A stretch of 30,151 nt of DNA from Thermomucor indicae-seudaticae (lineage: Eukaryota > Mucoromycota > Mucoromycetes > Mucorales > Lichtheimiaceae): positions 1 to 30,151 of the forward strand of contig JSYX01000427.1 of assembly GCA_000787465.1 (NCBI GenBank), in the 5' to 3' direction. A program made the translations under genes and the position numbers. The notes under the pieces are model-generated. The model was not told the origin of the DNA, made no database searches, and saw only the letters and a list, made by a program, of their open reading frames with translations. Below, piece by piece: positions 9,616-21,300 of the stretch. Every line of letters begins with the position of its first letter. Position 1 is the first letter of the stretch.

Positions 9616-12327
9616 TCAGTCCTCCTCGTCATCTTCTTCGTCTGGCCCAGCCATGTCTATTTCTGGGATCTCTAATAACTCGTCATCGTCATCGTCATTG
9701 GTCGGTGCATGGGATGAAGGTACTGGATCTTTTTGTGTCGTATCCGTAAAGGACGTCTGCATGAATGATTCTTGCTCTTTTTGTGTCGTCGTTTCTATGT
9801 CCTTCAGCTCTTTATCGTCTGTTGATGATGATGGCTGCTGCTGCTGCTCGACGATCGCCCGAGTTTCGGTCGTCGTCGTCGTCGTCTTCTCTTCAGTTGT
9901 AACGCTGAATGTGTCCTGGGCCATTTCGCTTCGTGGCTCAGGCTTAGGCTGTTCAATCACTGGGTTGGGCTGTTGAACTACTGGCTCAGGCTCTGGTGAA
10001 GGATGCCTCTCCACTGCTACTGACATGGATTCCTGGGGTCCCACTGCTTGTAGTATAGGAGCAGTTTGGCGCTGAATAGGTGGCAGCCGCGAATGCGTTA
10101 TCAGGTCACATATCGCTGCACCTTGCTGACAGATGGATCGAAGCTGCTTATAGTCTGAGTATAGAACAAGGTATAAACGATGGGAAGAAGGCAGGGTTAC
10201 ATACTTGATGCGTTTCGTCATTGACGCCGGCGCCAAAGATCCGAATTGCAAAAGGAAGGATACTCGCTACCGTCGGACAAGGTCGAATCACGGACGCCAA
10301 AAGGCACCGGTACAGTGCGTGTTTGACAAGACACGCGCTCTGATCCGATCCCTCCATCTGCAAAATACGTGACACCACAAGGGTATCGATGTTCGTCCGG
10401 ACTTTGGTCTCGAGCGAGTTTCCAAACGTCGTCAGAATATCTTCTAGTACTTGAGCCGCTGCTAACTGTACATCACATGGAATATCCTGTTCTGATTTGC
10501 TCTGCTGCTGCTGCTGTTGCGTATCATCATGCCGTCTTTTCGTTCCAGCCTGTTTACGTTAGAATCATTTCACCCTTTCCATAAACATCCATCGATACTT
10601 TACTTTTCCTGTCTGGAGCGGTATAGCAGCGGGTTTCCGTTCTTGAAGGTCCTTCAATACCAGAGCAACGATCGGCTTGCATACGACTTGAGCAAATGCA
10701 AATCCAAACGTTTGGAGGCACAGCGAAATCAGGTTGTATACTGAGACCTTTAAAGCACTACTGGGGTGGCCTCTTGTAAGATTCTTTTTTTATCGCTTTG
10801 CTTCTTGGTGATGATGACTACGAACCGTCGGCGATCATTTTCTGATGAAGCCAGGCGAAGCATCATTGTACCCAAAAATTTGGCATGCGGCAATAAAGCG
10901 GGTCCTGCACTAATTCTTTGGTTAGCGCCCACAATCTGGAAGCATAAAACAAAAATGCGTTATTACCAATAAATTAAGCTTGACAGTATTTTGTTTGCAC
11001 ATAAATGTAATGAAGCAAGGCAATTCATAAGGCACAAGTATTCAGCCCTGTTCTTGAATTCTCGCATCTAGAAGTTCCCCACCTGTTAATTCATAATAAA
11101 GATAACTCTGTAGATTGACATCTCACCAAGCAGCCAGGATACACATTGTAAATCCGGCATACTAATTGCATCAAGCTCGAAACAGGCACAGATACTGGTA
11201 CGTTCACCTTGGTGCTAACCAAAATGATCAGTTGCGCCCCTCATTGCTTTATTATCTATCATTCATACAAACCCGAGATAGACGGAAATGACCCCTGATA
11301 TTGCTTGTATCCGACGCACCAACTTTGGAAACGCCTCAACATAATCAGGAGTCATTGGCGAAAACGTGAAGCCTGGTGTGTACTGCTGCCTAGCGTCCTC
11401 TAATAGTCCATTGAGCTATCCGATATATAGAACGCGCAAGTCAGTCATTTTACCTTCATCGACGGTATCAAACAGGATATTCAGTGCTTCATGAATAGAG
11501 CCTATCAGACGCACCAGTGGTTCCTGCCACTTGGTCGCGATGGCGTTTTTTCCACCCGTTCGCGATAGAGCCACAAGACATTTGCCCACAGTGCAAAGAC
11601 CGGGGGAATCTTGTGCAAGAGAAAGATCCATACAGGTGATGCAAACCTTGAGGACTTGATCAGCAATATGTCGCGACATGGTCGGGAATAATTCGATGTT
11701 GCTGGTCAGGCCTGCCAATGCCACCGGCTTCCCATTCAAAAAGCATATGAGACCAATAATGTCTTCTGTGTGTCTCTCTGTCTTTTTCCATCACTTACCA
11801 ATAATTCCCGGTCGCGTTCACAAATGGCCAGTAGAATCTGGTTGAAGCGCGGCAAGGACTTCTTCATGACCTCGTTGAGTTCCGGTCTGCCGTGCATTCT
11901 CGAGTAAACTAAGCAGAGCGTCGGGATCGCTACTTCCAGGACCATCAAAGGTTCTGGTCTCTTTATTTATTTGCATAAGTTTTTCTTTTCCTGATTTAAT
12001 TGTTCTCTTGAACTTTACCCCAACAAGCGTAAGCAGCTGGTTATGCCAGGATAGCGCAGCGGCGACGGCCCAGTCGGTCGATTCCTCACAGGTCAGCTTG
12101 ATGAGCGACAATGCAGCCCAGCGTGTCCTGGCGTTTTTCGACTGGAGCAACGTGTTTAATCGAGCGATCCATTTCCGTCGCGTGGGCTCGTTGTCGTCTT
12201 GTTGGGTTAATCGTAAAAGGCCCTGGCTTGTGATGGCTTCGAGAATAAAGGGTAGTTGCTCTTGGACGCGCGATTCGACGGCAAGATAGTCGACCAGAAG
12301 ACGATCCAGTTGTCGATCGGTGGTCAT
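9616..12327 (-). CDS. RIX1: RIX1/PELP1-family pre-60S ribosome assembly factor
   Basis: Exons on the minus strand: 12327-12019, 11960-11799, 11727-11454, 11399-11269, 11207-11127, 10935-10826, 10760-10604, 10549-10205 and 10143-9616, giving about 698 residues (yeast Rix1 is of similar length). The N-terminal alpha-helical RIX1 domain is recognisable from motifs such as RTRWAALSLIKLTCEES, RPEPLMVLEVAIPTL and the proline-containing VNVPVSVPVSSLMQLV. Near residue 535 is the family-typical ITHSRLPPI. The last 140 residues are low-complexity, Thr/Gln/Pro-rich and end in an acidic tail. Rix1 joins Ipi1 and Ipi3 in the nucleolar/nucleoplasmic complex that remodels pre-60S particles with Rea1. The interval 11126-10936 is modelled as one 191-bp intron, longer than the others, so a short exon may be missed. 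The last acceptor is a tandem AAGCAG. Confidence 0.87.
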
Positions 12328-12663
12328 TGCAAGCAAGCAAGTAGCATAGGATGAAAATTTCTTTCCGCTCAGTTCAACCTTTCGCTCCGCCTGTGGCGTC
12401 TGAGGATACCATTGTTCAACAGTATAAGCATATAGAGAGAGCCATGATTGTAAAGAGAAAACGTGTCGGGCTTGCTTTCCAAGGTTTATTGACTTTCGAT
12501 AATGTTGCCAACGGTTGTGTCTCTTTGTACATAGAAGACTTGAGCCCATTTTACCCTCCTTTTATCACTTGGATACTAATTGTCTCTGCATTCTATGGAT
12601 AGAGTTCTGAAGGAGAAATGGATGAAAAGCCCAACGTTGTTTCGTTGTATCATGTACAACTAA
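12328..12663. promoter_or_regulatory. Spacer between PhyH-family gene and RIX1
   Basis: About 336 bp holding the 3' flank of the PhyH-family gene and the upstream region of RIX1, both on the minus strand. The RIX1 frame stays open upstream to 12549, but the family normally begins close to the chosen ATG. No distinct motif was recognised. Confidence 0.35.
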
Positions 12664-13833
12664 TTAAAGACTGGTATGAATGGGCTTGGATTCAAAGTAG
12701 CCCAAAGCCGCGCGCTCAGCCATGGCACAGACGTTGGCATAAGGCTTTTTGAGAGACGGTGGCAGAGAGTCGCGGAAGTTGTCTTGATTCATCCATCCCA
12801 GGCCATGCTGAAAGATGATTGCTGCGCGGTGATGGCCGCCCTCGATGGTCCCCATGGAGGCGTGCAGGGTGGCTCGCTTGCGGGAGCACCGGTAGACTGC
12901 ACGGTGCAAAATGTTGTTGTCGTAAAAGACGGTCTGGCCCGGTTTGAGGGTGACGCGAAGTTGGCCTGGCATGCGGTCGCTCTTGGGATCGTGGATGGTG
13001 ATGTGTCGTTCGTCGGGCATCCTGGTTCGTCGGTGGGATTGTGGAACTACATACAGACACTCGTCTTCATACAGGGCGCTTTGACCTGCTGTTTAGAGAA
13101 GCTTCCTACTTTTTGAGATCCTAACGGACTCACGTGTTCCATTGGGTTCCATAGTGCGGGATTGCCAGTTTGGCTCGTTCGTCTTGTTCCGAGGTGTCGG
13201 CGGGAATGGCGTCCCGGTGCCATGTCAAGTCGAAATCCGATGCTTCAGGGTTAATGAGCAAATTGAACAGTTCTGGATGGAGCGAATAATAAAGATTCGG
13301 TTGGTTGGTAAGTAAGAATGAAAAAAGAGTGGAGAGAGCGCAAAGAATGACTTGCCCATTTGAAGGTCATGGGTGGAGGTGCCCAGTAATTGGCACACGG
13401 CTTGCAAGAGTTTCTCGGAGCCGTACCATTCAGCAAAGATAGGTTCGCCCAAGTCAGGGTGCATCAAGTGCTGAACGCCCCAGACCTGGGGAAAGCCCAA
13501 ATGTAATCAATCATTGGGCCCCGGTTTCATCATAGTAGGTTCTCACAACTTACATCTGTGCCTTCGGTCCATGGCGGAAACTGAGTGCCTACCAAACGGC
13601 TGGGAAACAAAGATGAGTCCCAGGTTGTATATTCAATACGCAAGTGTTGCATTCATTCGTATATACCGATGCTTCCATTCGCCTTTTCTGGCTTTGGCCA
13701 CGACCCGGTCGCATGCCTCTTTCAGTCGGTCAAACATTTCGGGAGGAACAAGGCCATCCACAATGACGTATCCGTCGCGCTTCAGGGCTTCTTCGATAGG
13801 AACACCGTGAATATCTGTCAACATTTGTTGCAT
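12664..13833 (-). CDS. Phytanoyl-CoA dioxygenase (PhyH) family protein
   Basis: Five exons: 13833-13667, 13599-13554, 13485-13356, 13272-13134 and 13078-12664, giving 298 residues, a normal length for the family. The non-haem iron and 2-oxoglutarate site is complete: HxD at H133/D135 in TWHRDA, and the distal histidine at H219 in NNILHRAVYR with a following arginine. The N-terminal ALKRDGYVIVDGLVPPE is the usual PhyH opening strand (a polypeptide entering the double-stranded beta-helix). Members hydroxylate fatty acyl-CoAs or small secondary metabolites using Fe(II), O2 and 2-oxoglutarate; the substrate here cannot be told. Intron 3 (13355-13273) begins with GCAAGT rather than GT and is needed to keep the frame through MELFNLLINPE. 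No targeting signal is obvious and no neighbour suggests a pathway. Confidence 0.92.
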
Positions 13834-14405
13834 ACCCTAAAGAAAACAAAATCGCAGGGTCCCGCGTCCTGAGCGAGGGCTTATATAAGCTGATTTTCGG
13901 AGTTCTACTGTACAAGGTCACCACCCTGAACTAGGCCCTCTTTGGATCTGTTCACAGCTTTTTGATTTCACGAGCACTATCATACGCTGGAATATATGTA
14001 TATATACGTCTCTTTGCTCACTCATGACTTGGAGATACGTTCATGGCCGTTGCTGATGCGGTCGGGAAGATTGCACCCTGGGGGTCCGGCGCACTGTTGT
14101 GTTGGTCGCTTATGTAAGCAACCGTGAGAAGTTTTTGCGGGGCTCCGCAGCCACATTCCATGTTGTCAGAGTCCCTTGCAAACACAGGAAATGGATGAAG
14201 GCGCTCCATACTGACCGGAACGTTGCCGTTTGCTACCGTCTCCTAGGTTCAATCTCAATGCAGCGTCTTTTCAAGTTATACAATGTCGGTATACTGTCTA
14301 AAAAAGGTTGTTGATAATAGTCATTGTCCTCTCTAACACGCCTTGGGGGGCCAAAGAGCATGCGCCCGCTCATAAAGACCGTAGCCATCGTGTATAATCA
14401 TTTAT
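13834..14405. promoter_or_regulatory. Intergenic region upstream of the PhyH-family gene
   Basis: About 570 bp between the 3' end of MCY1 and the start of the PhyH-family gene, both on the minus strand. It contains an alternating TATATGTATATATAC run near 13990-14010 that could act as a promoter or low-stability element. No RNA gene or open frame with recognisable content was seen. Confidence 0.35.
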
Positions 14406-15854
14406 CTATTGAATAAAGTCATTGATTCCTTCGTGTTCTTCTAATTTGTAAGGGATTCCTGCTGCCTCTAGGTATTCATCACTCCTGGAAAACAAGGGCA
14501 CAGTGAGAAGAAGGGGATGATGATCCATAGTAAAAGGTAACAGCTTACCAAAATTTGGTCAAATGCCGTTGACCAGAATCATTCAAGATAGTGACTACAA
14601 CATGACCTGGTCCCAGCTGTCTCGCTGCACGTACGGCAGCCACGCAATTGACGGCCGAACTGCTTCCGATGAATAAACCTAATACAAAAAGTCAAGTTGG
14701 CGTCCCAACCCAAGTAGTATGATAGCGCTCATTTACCGTCTTCGCGAACCAGGAACCGTGCCATCTTGACAGCTTCTTCGTCCGTGACTCTGAAAGCGTC
14801 GTCGACGAGATGGCGACCGATGCTAAAGTTATTTGTGACCCGGTTGATACCGATGCCTTCGACGACGGTGTCGACCTGATGGCGTCTGCGCGTGCCTTCG
14901 CGTTCTTGAGGCGCATACATGACATTGTACTTTATCTTGTTGTACAGGCCGGAGCCCTGCGGATCGGCCAAGAAGATCCTGAGGTGCTTGATGCGCGGCT
15001 TCAGGTAGAGCGCGAGTCCAGAGAGCGTGCCACCCGTGCCGGCACCGAGCACGAGTGCGTCCATGTGTTGACCGACCTGGCGATACAGCTCGGGACCCGT
15101 TGTTTCGTAGTGAGCACGAAAATTGGCGTGGTTCTCGAACTGGTCCGCAAAGTAGCCCACGACATCTCCGTCTTGGCCAGTGCCGAATTCACGCGCACGG
15201 CTGCGGGCCAGGTTGACAAACTGGTTCTTGTCGACGATGCTGACGGGCCGGACCTTCTCGACGGTGGCGCCGAGTTTCTCGAGCAGCTGGTATTTCTCTT
15301 TGGCTTGGTCGTCGGGCAGGACGATCCAGGCGTTGTAGCCCTTGGCGCGTGCGATCATCGCCAGCGAGATGCCGGTGGAGCCGACTGTGCCCTCGAACAC
15401 GGTGCTGCCTGTGTGCGGTTTCAGGATCCCGGCTTCTTCGGCGGATCGGATGATGTTGAGCGCGACGCGGTCCTTGGCACTTCCGCCTGGATTGAGAAAC
15501 TTGAATATGGATAAGAGTGGCGCGTTTCGATGCATGATTTTCTTTATTTTAGCTTACTTCTGCTTTACCCTAACACGAAACCGGTCAGACTACGACTACT
15601 TGTTTGACAGGAAAAATGGATCGGGAACTGACCAAAATGGTACACCCCGTGGCTTCAGACAAACTCCTGATTCGCATGAGCGGCGTGTTGCCAATCAAGC
15701 CATCGACGCCGTCCACAATTTCGGCTGATCGTGGACTGTGCTTCCCATGATCTCTTCTTCTGCGCAAGGTTATGTACAGTACGCCAAGCGTTAATGCTGC
15801 GCCAGAAAGAAAGCCAACCACAAGCGACCGACGTCCGTCGGCAGTAGTCGCCAT
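14406..15854 (-). CDS. MCY1: Membrane-anchored cysteine synthase-like PLP enzyme (Mcy1 type)
   Basis: Five exons: 15854-15633, a 12-nt microexon 15569-15558 (GKAE), 15499-14737, 14678-14549 and 14484-14406, giving 401 residues (yeast Mcy1 is about 390). An N-terminal transmembrane stretch (about residues 10-27, LVVGFLSGAALTLGVLYI) is followed by arginines, as in the mitochondrial outer-membrane Mcy1 group. The fold-type II PLP core follows: IGNTPL, NPGGSAKDR with the Schiff-base lysine K87, the substrate loop as GTVGSTG (instead of TSGNTG of bacterial CysK), and the phosphate-binding GAGTGGTLSG. The C-terminal LFIGSSSAVN and TILNDSGQRHL are also typical. Members resemble O-acetylserine sulfhydrylase / cystathionine beta-synthase; the physiological reaction of Mcy1 is not settled. 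An in-frame upstream ATG at 15932 is less likely. Confidence 0.93.
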
Positions 15855-16184
15855 GATCAAGTCTATGCACAAAACTTTGCGGACTGACCAAAAATGTTGC
15901 CAGTCACCTAATACGGCCTGTTCTTCATTCATTGTTATTAAACATTTTACCTATGTGTTGTGTTGATCCATAGACGTAGGCCCCTGAAAATGATGCCGTC
16001 AGTAGCGAGTAAACCAATTACGTAAGGCATGTGTCAATATGAGGTTTTTATGTTATACAATCTCTAACTGTTCCAGTTTTAAGTATCGCTTTTTTTCGGT
16101 TGTGAAACATGTAAGCTGAATGACAAGCTGCTATGGCAGACTCTCTTTGATCAAACAAATATGTAGTCAAGCGAGATTCATCGA
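15855..16184. promoter_or_regulatory. Divergent promoter region (MCY1 / small ORF)
   Basis: About 330 bp between the divergently oriented MCY1 and the small plus-strand gene. AT-rich; no defined motif was recognised. Confidence 0.35.
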
Positions 16185-16367
16185 ATGAACGAAGAAGAGG
16201 TTCGCCGGCTCCAATCCAAGGCCGACATGACCGGAAAAGACCAAGAGTTGAAAAACAAGGTGCAGTCTGACCTGGCCAAACGGAAATGGGCCAAAGAAGA
16301 GGCTGAACGATACATGAATGAACCGCAACAGGAAGCTTCCAATGTACAGCACGGTTGGGGTGTTTAA
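16185..16367 (+). CDS. Small charged hypothetical protein (60 aa)
   Basis: A single-exon frame of 60 codons starting MNEEEVRRLQSKADMTGKDQ and ending VQHGWGV. The composition is strongly charged and predicted helical (EEEVRRLQ, QELKNKVQSDLAKRKWAKEEAERY), unlike the random short frames around it. It sits alone between two well-supported genes: divergent to MCY1 and convergent with the aldo/keto reductase, 64 bp from the latter's stop. I do not recognise the family. The peptide composition and tidy placement argue for a real gene; a longer spliced form is possible. Confidence 0.45.
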   Translation: MNEEEVRRLQSKADMTGKDQELKNKVQSDLAKRKWAKEEAERYMNEPQQEASNVQHGWGV

Positions 16368-16431
16368 TCTCTACTAGCCACTTGTTTTGGTTTGCTCTGA
16401 AGGAACAAACAAGGCTTCATTGCGATAATGA

Positions 16432-17675
16432 TTATTGATCCACGGCCCACATCATGTCTGGGCCATATCGCTCGCCGGCTACGTCGGCTGCGGTGACAAG
16501 CGCTCGGATCTCTTGGACTTCTTCGTTGCTGAGCTGGACTTGGGCGGCGCCCATGTTTTCCTCGAGATACTTGATCTTTTTGGTTCCGGGAATCACAAAG
16601 AACTCGGGTCCCTGGGCCAGAATCCAGGCCAAGACGAGCTGGGATGGTTTGACGCCCTTTTTGGCAGCCAGGTTCTCGATTTGCCTGACCAGTTGCAGGT
16701 TGCGCGAAAAGTTTTCGGGTGAGAAACGTGGCAGTTTTCTCCTAAAGTCGTCTTCTGCCAAGTCGTCCAGAGACTTGATGGCGCCAGTCAAGATACCACG
16801 ACCCAGAGGTGAGCTTTTTTTGTATATGGTGTTCAATCAATATTTCTTTCTTTCTTTCTTTCCTAGAAAACGGGGCAAAGGACTACTTACAAGCATACAA
16901 TAGCCACGCCCAGTTCCCGGGCTGTTTCAAGAACACCATTCTGTTCAATGTTCAAGAACCAAGGCGAGTACTCCATTTGGATGGCGGTGATGGGGTGGAC
17001 GGCATGAGCTCGACGAAGCGTGGCCGCGCTGCATTCGGATAAGCCCAGGTATCTCACTTTGCCTTCCTTGACAAGTTCTGCCATGGCTGCCACGGTTTTC
17101 TCAATGGGTCTATTGACGTGTCAGTCCCAAGGTCTTCTTTAGAACACACACTTTTCACTTACGTGTCTTTGTCAAGGCGATGCAGATAATACAGGTCAAT
17201 GGTCTCAACGCCTAATCGCTGCAGTGACTCTTCGCAGCACTTGCGCACGTACTCGGGTTTCCCGCAGACCTTCATACCGGTTTCATCGCGCTGGATACCA
17301 AATTTGGTGGCAAGGAAGACGTCCTTCCGACGCGTCTTTAGGATTTGCGACAATAGGCGTTCGTTATGACCCTGGCCATAGACATTGGCAGTGTCCCAGA
17401 ACGCGCATCTAAAAAAGAAAAGACGTATCAGTTCCCATTTTCCCACTTGTGCCTTCACTCATAAAGTTCTTTACCCCAAGTCTAGAGCGCGTTCGAGTAC
17501 CTTGATACTTTCAGCGTCATCGGCGGGACCAAAAACACCACTGCTCATGCTATAAAGAGAAAATCAGATTGGGCATTTGGGAAACAAAGATGCATAAGCT
17601 TACATACCCCATGCAACCCAAACCGAGCGGGTTCACGACCGGACCGTTCTTACCCAGCTGCCGAAGTTCAACCAT
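16432..17675 (-). CDS. Aldo/keto reductase (AKR, YakC/AKR13-like)
   Basis: Five exons: 17675-17608, 17549-17475, 17408-17163, 17109-16891 and 16813-16432, giving 329 residues, the standard (beta/alpha)8 barrel length. The catalytic tetrad is visible: D53 and Y58 in [15 protein letters not shown]83 in LATKFG, H124 in [22 protein letters not shown] near the N-terminus, [11 protein letters not shown] and VIPGTKK in the C-terminal NADPH-binding part are characteristic of the subfamily of 'auxin-induced'/pyridoxal-reductase-like AKRs. It probably reduces aldehydes or ketones with NADPH in the cytosol; the substrate is unknown. The fourth intron contains a TTTC tetranucleotide run (about 16844-16862). 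No neighbour ties it to a pathway. Confidence 0.94.
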
Positions 17676-18322
17676 CTTTTTTGGAGTACAGAAAACCAGC
17701 AACAGCAGAGACAGAGAGAGAGACGCGTTTTCTTGTTATACTTTTCAGAGCTGCATAAAAAGGTTCCTCGTTTAGGCAAATGGATTCGTCATCTTCTGCC
17801 CTAATGAGACAGCGGGAGAGTGTTTTTCCGAATTCGGCTGACCTCCAACCACCGACGATTACTCTGTACATACAGCAATGTTTGACTTTAGCAAGTTGAC
17901 GAAAGAGCAACAGCTATGTTGGCTCGCTGAAATAAGCAGAATTTTACCAAGATTTTTCACGACGTTCTGGCATTGCCGTAGAAGAGCTTTTGAAACTTTG
18001 GGAGGAATGGATCGACAGTGACGCGTCTTCCTCCTCCTCCTCCTCCTCCTCCTCATGAAAACGACAACCACCATCATGACAAGAACAGCTCGTGAGGCTT
18101 TGACGAAATAAGTCGTTGATCTCTAAATATTCTGAGTCTCTGCTTTACAGTAGTTTGTCCCTGAGAGTGCATTACCGAAAAGAACGCGTCGATTTCTCAG
18201 GCAATCCGCCTTGATAGAATAGAATGAATACTGTATTTCGAAGATTGTATTTGCAATACTCGAATCTCCTTTCGCATCATACCATGTATTTATTATCATT
18301 ATTATTATTATCATTAGGTTGC
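17676..18322. other. Intergenic region without a recognised gene
   Basis: About 650 bp between the upstream side of the aldo/keto reductase and the stop of the Rab3GAP gene (both minus strand). It contains a TCC trinucleotide run and an ATT/TAT-rich stretch near 18285-18316. Short frames here are low-complexity artefacts. Confidence 0.35.
18029..18054. repeat. (TCC)n microsatellite
   Basis: Uninterrupted TCC repeat of about eight units in non-coding sequence between two minus-strand genes. The open frame across it encodes only an arginine run on the minus strand and is not a gene. Confidence 0.8.
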
Positions 18323-21300
18323 TTATTGAAACCGGGTGTCCGTGCTCTCCATTTCTACGATACGAAGCTCGCTTCCTTTAACCATGGCATACAGACGGTG
18401 AGGCAACGACCTTGTCTCAGCAAATCCTGGATGGCTATTGTATAGGACATATTCTCTTGACGAAGGCTCGAGAAACCTGCCATCTTTCTCATCTTTTGAT
18501 ATCAGTAAACTTGGAAGCAAGCAAAAAAGAAAGGCACAGGCTTATTTACCCTTGGTGACAAAGAGACGAAACACTGCATCTCTTTCTTGTCCTTCACAAA
18601 CATGCGTTTCGCCCGATGCAAGTATACGGTCCACCAGCTCGTATTGTTTCGGTAGCTGCATGTGTCATTTAATATACCACCGTTCCCCTCTACACCAGTT
18701 TTTTGCTCACCTTTTTTAAAAGCGCAATGGCATTACAAAGCAACGATTCCTGCTCTCGTAAGCTGCTGATAATAGGATTGACGCTGCATTTCCCGTGTCT
18801 ATGAATCGATGGATATATTTCATGTTATTAAAACCGTGTGTGTGTATGCGCTTCGATAGCACACACAAAGTGTAAAACTAACCTAAAGTGCTCCCAAGGA
18901 AATCCCATGATTTGGTTTCCCAAGTCCATTGTCCCGTCCGCCACCGTACCGACGCACCCCGCAACAGGATGCTCAGTTAATGTATCATAAGCAATTAGCA
19001 TGATGCTTGGTAGTAGCCTACAGATAATTGGCCCTTCCTTTTTTAGTGGGGCTCGCTCTGTCTGTGTGTCTGTCACATACATACATACATGCCAAATACT
19101 TCATGGATGGAGATAGTCTCGAGGAAATGGAGAGCCTTTTCGCCTTCGGCCAGTACGTCAAACAGTGGTTTTTGTCTACTCGCCGGAATCCGTCGCGCTC
19201 TCTATAGCGTGGCACCTCTCGGTAAATCAACAAGGAAGAGAGAGAGTCACAAGGGAACAAAGAGTCTCTATAATTGATTACCTTCCACAACTGCTGCCAT
19301 ATATTATTAGGATCAGACATCCTCGCGCTCAAACACCCGGACCAATCTTTTGGTGAATGCCAACGAACAAAATCTTCAAGTGTCGCTCGTGGATTAGCTG
19401 CTTTAAAGGCCTGCATGTCGGATACAAGTTGTGCAGACTGTAGCTTGGCTCTAATTTGAGCCGCGTCATTCGAGGTTCCCAGACTTTCAAAGACATCAGC
19501 CTGTTGCTTGATCATATCTTCGGTCATGAAACCAGCTTCCTATAGGGACGACGACCAAACGAAAGGTTTTAGCTACAGAGTTTAAGACAAAAGAACACCG
19601 CGGATATAACGTTGTAAGGTACCTGAGTAAACGGTTCCCAAAGGGGTTCATCTGAATGCAAAAGCTTGAGCGTAGGATGTTGCTTCTTTCTGCCCTCAAA
19701 GGCCTCGGGATCTTTAATTTCAGCAGCCGCTTCGTAATCGTCGTCAACTAGAATAATGGATTCGCTACTAGTAATACGCAGATCTGGAGGAGATGACGGC
19801 AGTTCTTCTGCGCTAGACGAATACAGACGGACAAAGGACTCTCCCATTCGGGCCGATACATCCGACAACGAAGACGACACACTCTTACTACCATCCTTCT
19901 CGGTCTTTAATAGTTGCTTTGCTTCTACTGTTCTGGCTTCTTGTTCTTCGCCTTTGAAAGTCTCCACATTTTCAATCGAATCAAAGAACAGGTCTTCGCC
20001 CTCGTCGCTGCTGGTCGGATCTTCTTCCTCTTCCTGGTCCTCAAACTGGGAAACCAGTAAATTGAGCATGCCAATAGTTTTCGCGCGTTATCAAACCATA
20101 CATACTCGAACGCTTTCATCAAGCGCTTCTTCTTTATCACCTTCTACAAGTCTTTCCAGAAACCGGTCCATTTTGCTCTTTAATGAAGGCGCCTTGCTGG
20201 TGACAAGATCATCCAAGAGGCTCGATACATACTTCTTTCGAGGTTTCGCATCTAGACCGCCTTCTTTTCGCAACTTGCGATATATGCAACAATTAATCAT
20301 GCACAGCTTTTGATGCAACTGACGGAACAAAAGAACAGAATGAGTCGACACCAGCGATGATTAGAGTTGGAACAGAATAAATTTTCTTTTTTTACTTGCA
20401 ATGTTATATCTCAGGTCGATACCGTTTGCGCTGTTTAACGTAGCATTGCTACCATGTTCTTCTTCCTCCTCCTTTGGACAGGTATCAACTTTTGGGATGG
20501 GTACACTGTTTTCCCAATGCCACCGTATTCTGCGCACGATTTCAATCCATATCGCCTTGAAGAAACCCATCGGTGAAGCTACTGTTACTTGTCCTCCCTT
20601 TTTTGTCTCCTGACTGGAAAACATTGCCTGTAGAGCATGATACAGATAATCCCACAGAAGGGATCCAACTGGCACAGAAGCACCGTGCATTATCCGAAGC
20701 CCGAGGTCACTCGTCGTATAATACGGCCGTCTGCGTTCATGCGGAATGTTAGTCGCATAAGAAAAGCTGTCATCCTCCTTTGTATCAAACACAGTATATA
20801 ATATCTGCTCAACAACGTCCGCTTGTTGTTGCTGCTGTACTGACGACGAAAAGAACAGATTGCGCATTAAGCTACTGTCACTGTTATTTCCCTCTGCCAA
20901 AGAGAAGTTTGCAGCATCATACGGTGATAAGTAGTCGCGGTTTCCAGGGTCTTTGATCCATGACGAAACAATCTGATCCAAAAGACTCGAAAAGTAGGCT
21001 CGTTGCTGGTTCACGGGCGCCAGTTCGGCTGCTAATCGCCAATGTTTGGCTGTCAAAGCATCGACAATATTCTCATGATACTCGTCTGATGGTGATATGG
21101 GAAATATCGCACTTAGCGTTAATGCTCGTAATGGATCGTTATACGATCCGAATGGTAGTGATAGACGCCGTACGTCATCACCATTCGTCACGGTTTTCCA
21201 ATGAGGATCAAACGAATTGTTGAATGTATGCGTCAATACAGCCGAAACCATTGTTGTGTTGTCCTCTGGACAAAATGGGACACCTTGACTCCCGTCGAAA

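Noticed and set aside
14320..14400. GC-rich stretch that might fold like a tRNA
   Set aside because: No A-box/B-box pair or cloverleaf could be drawn. No tRNA or rRNA was recognised anywhere in the window by eye.
14810..15514. 234-codon plus-strand frame
   Set aside because: Antisense shadow of the long MCY1 exon, rich in Val/Asp/Arg as expected for such a shadow.
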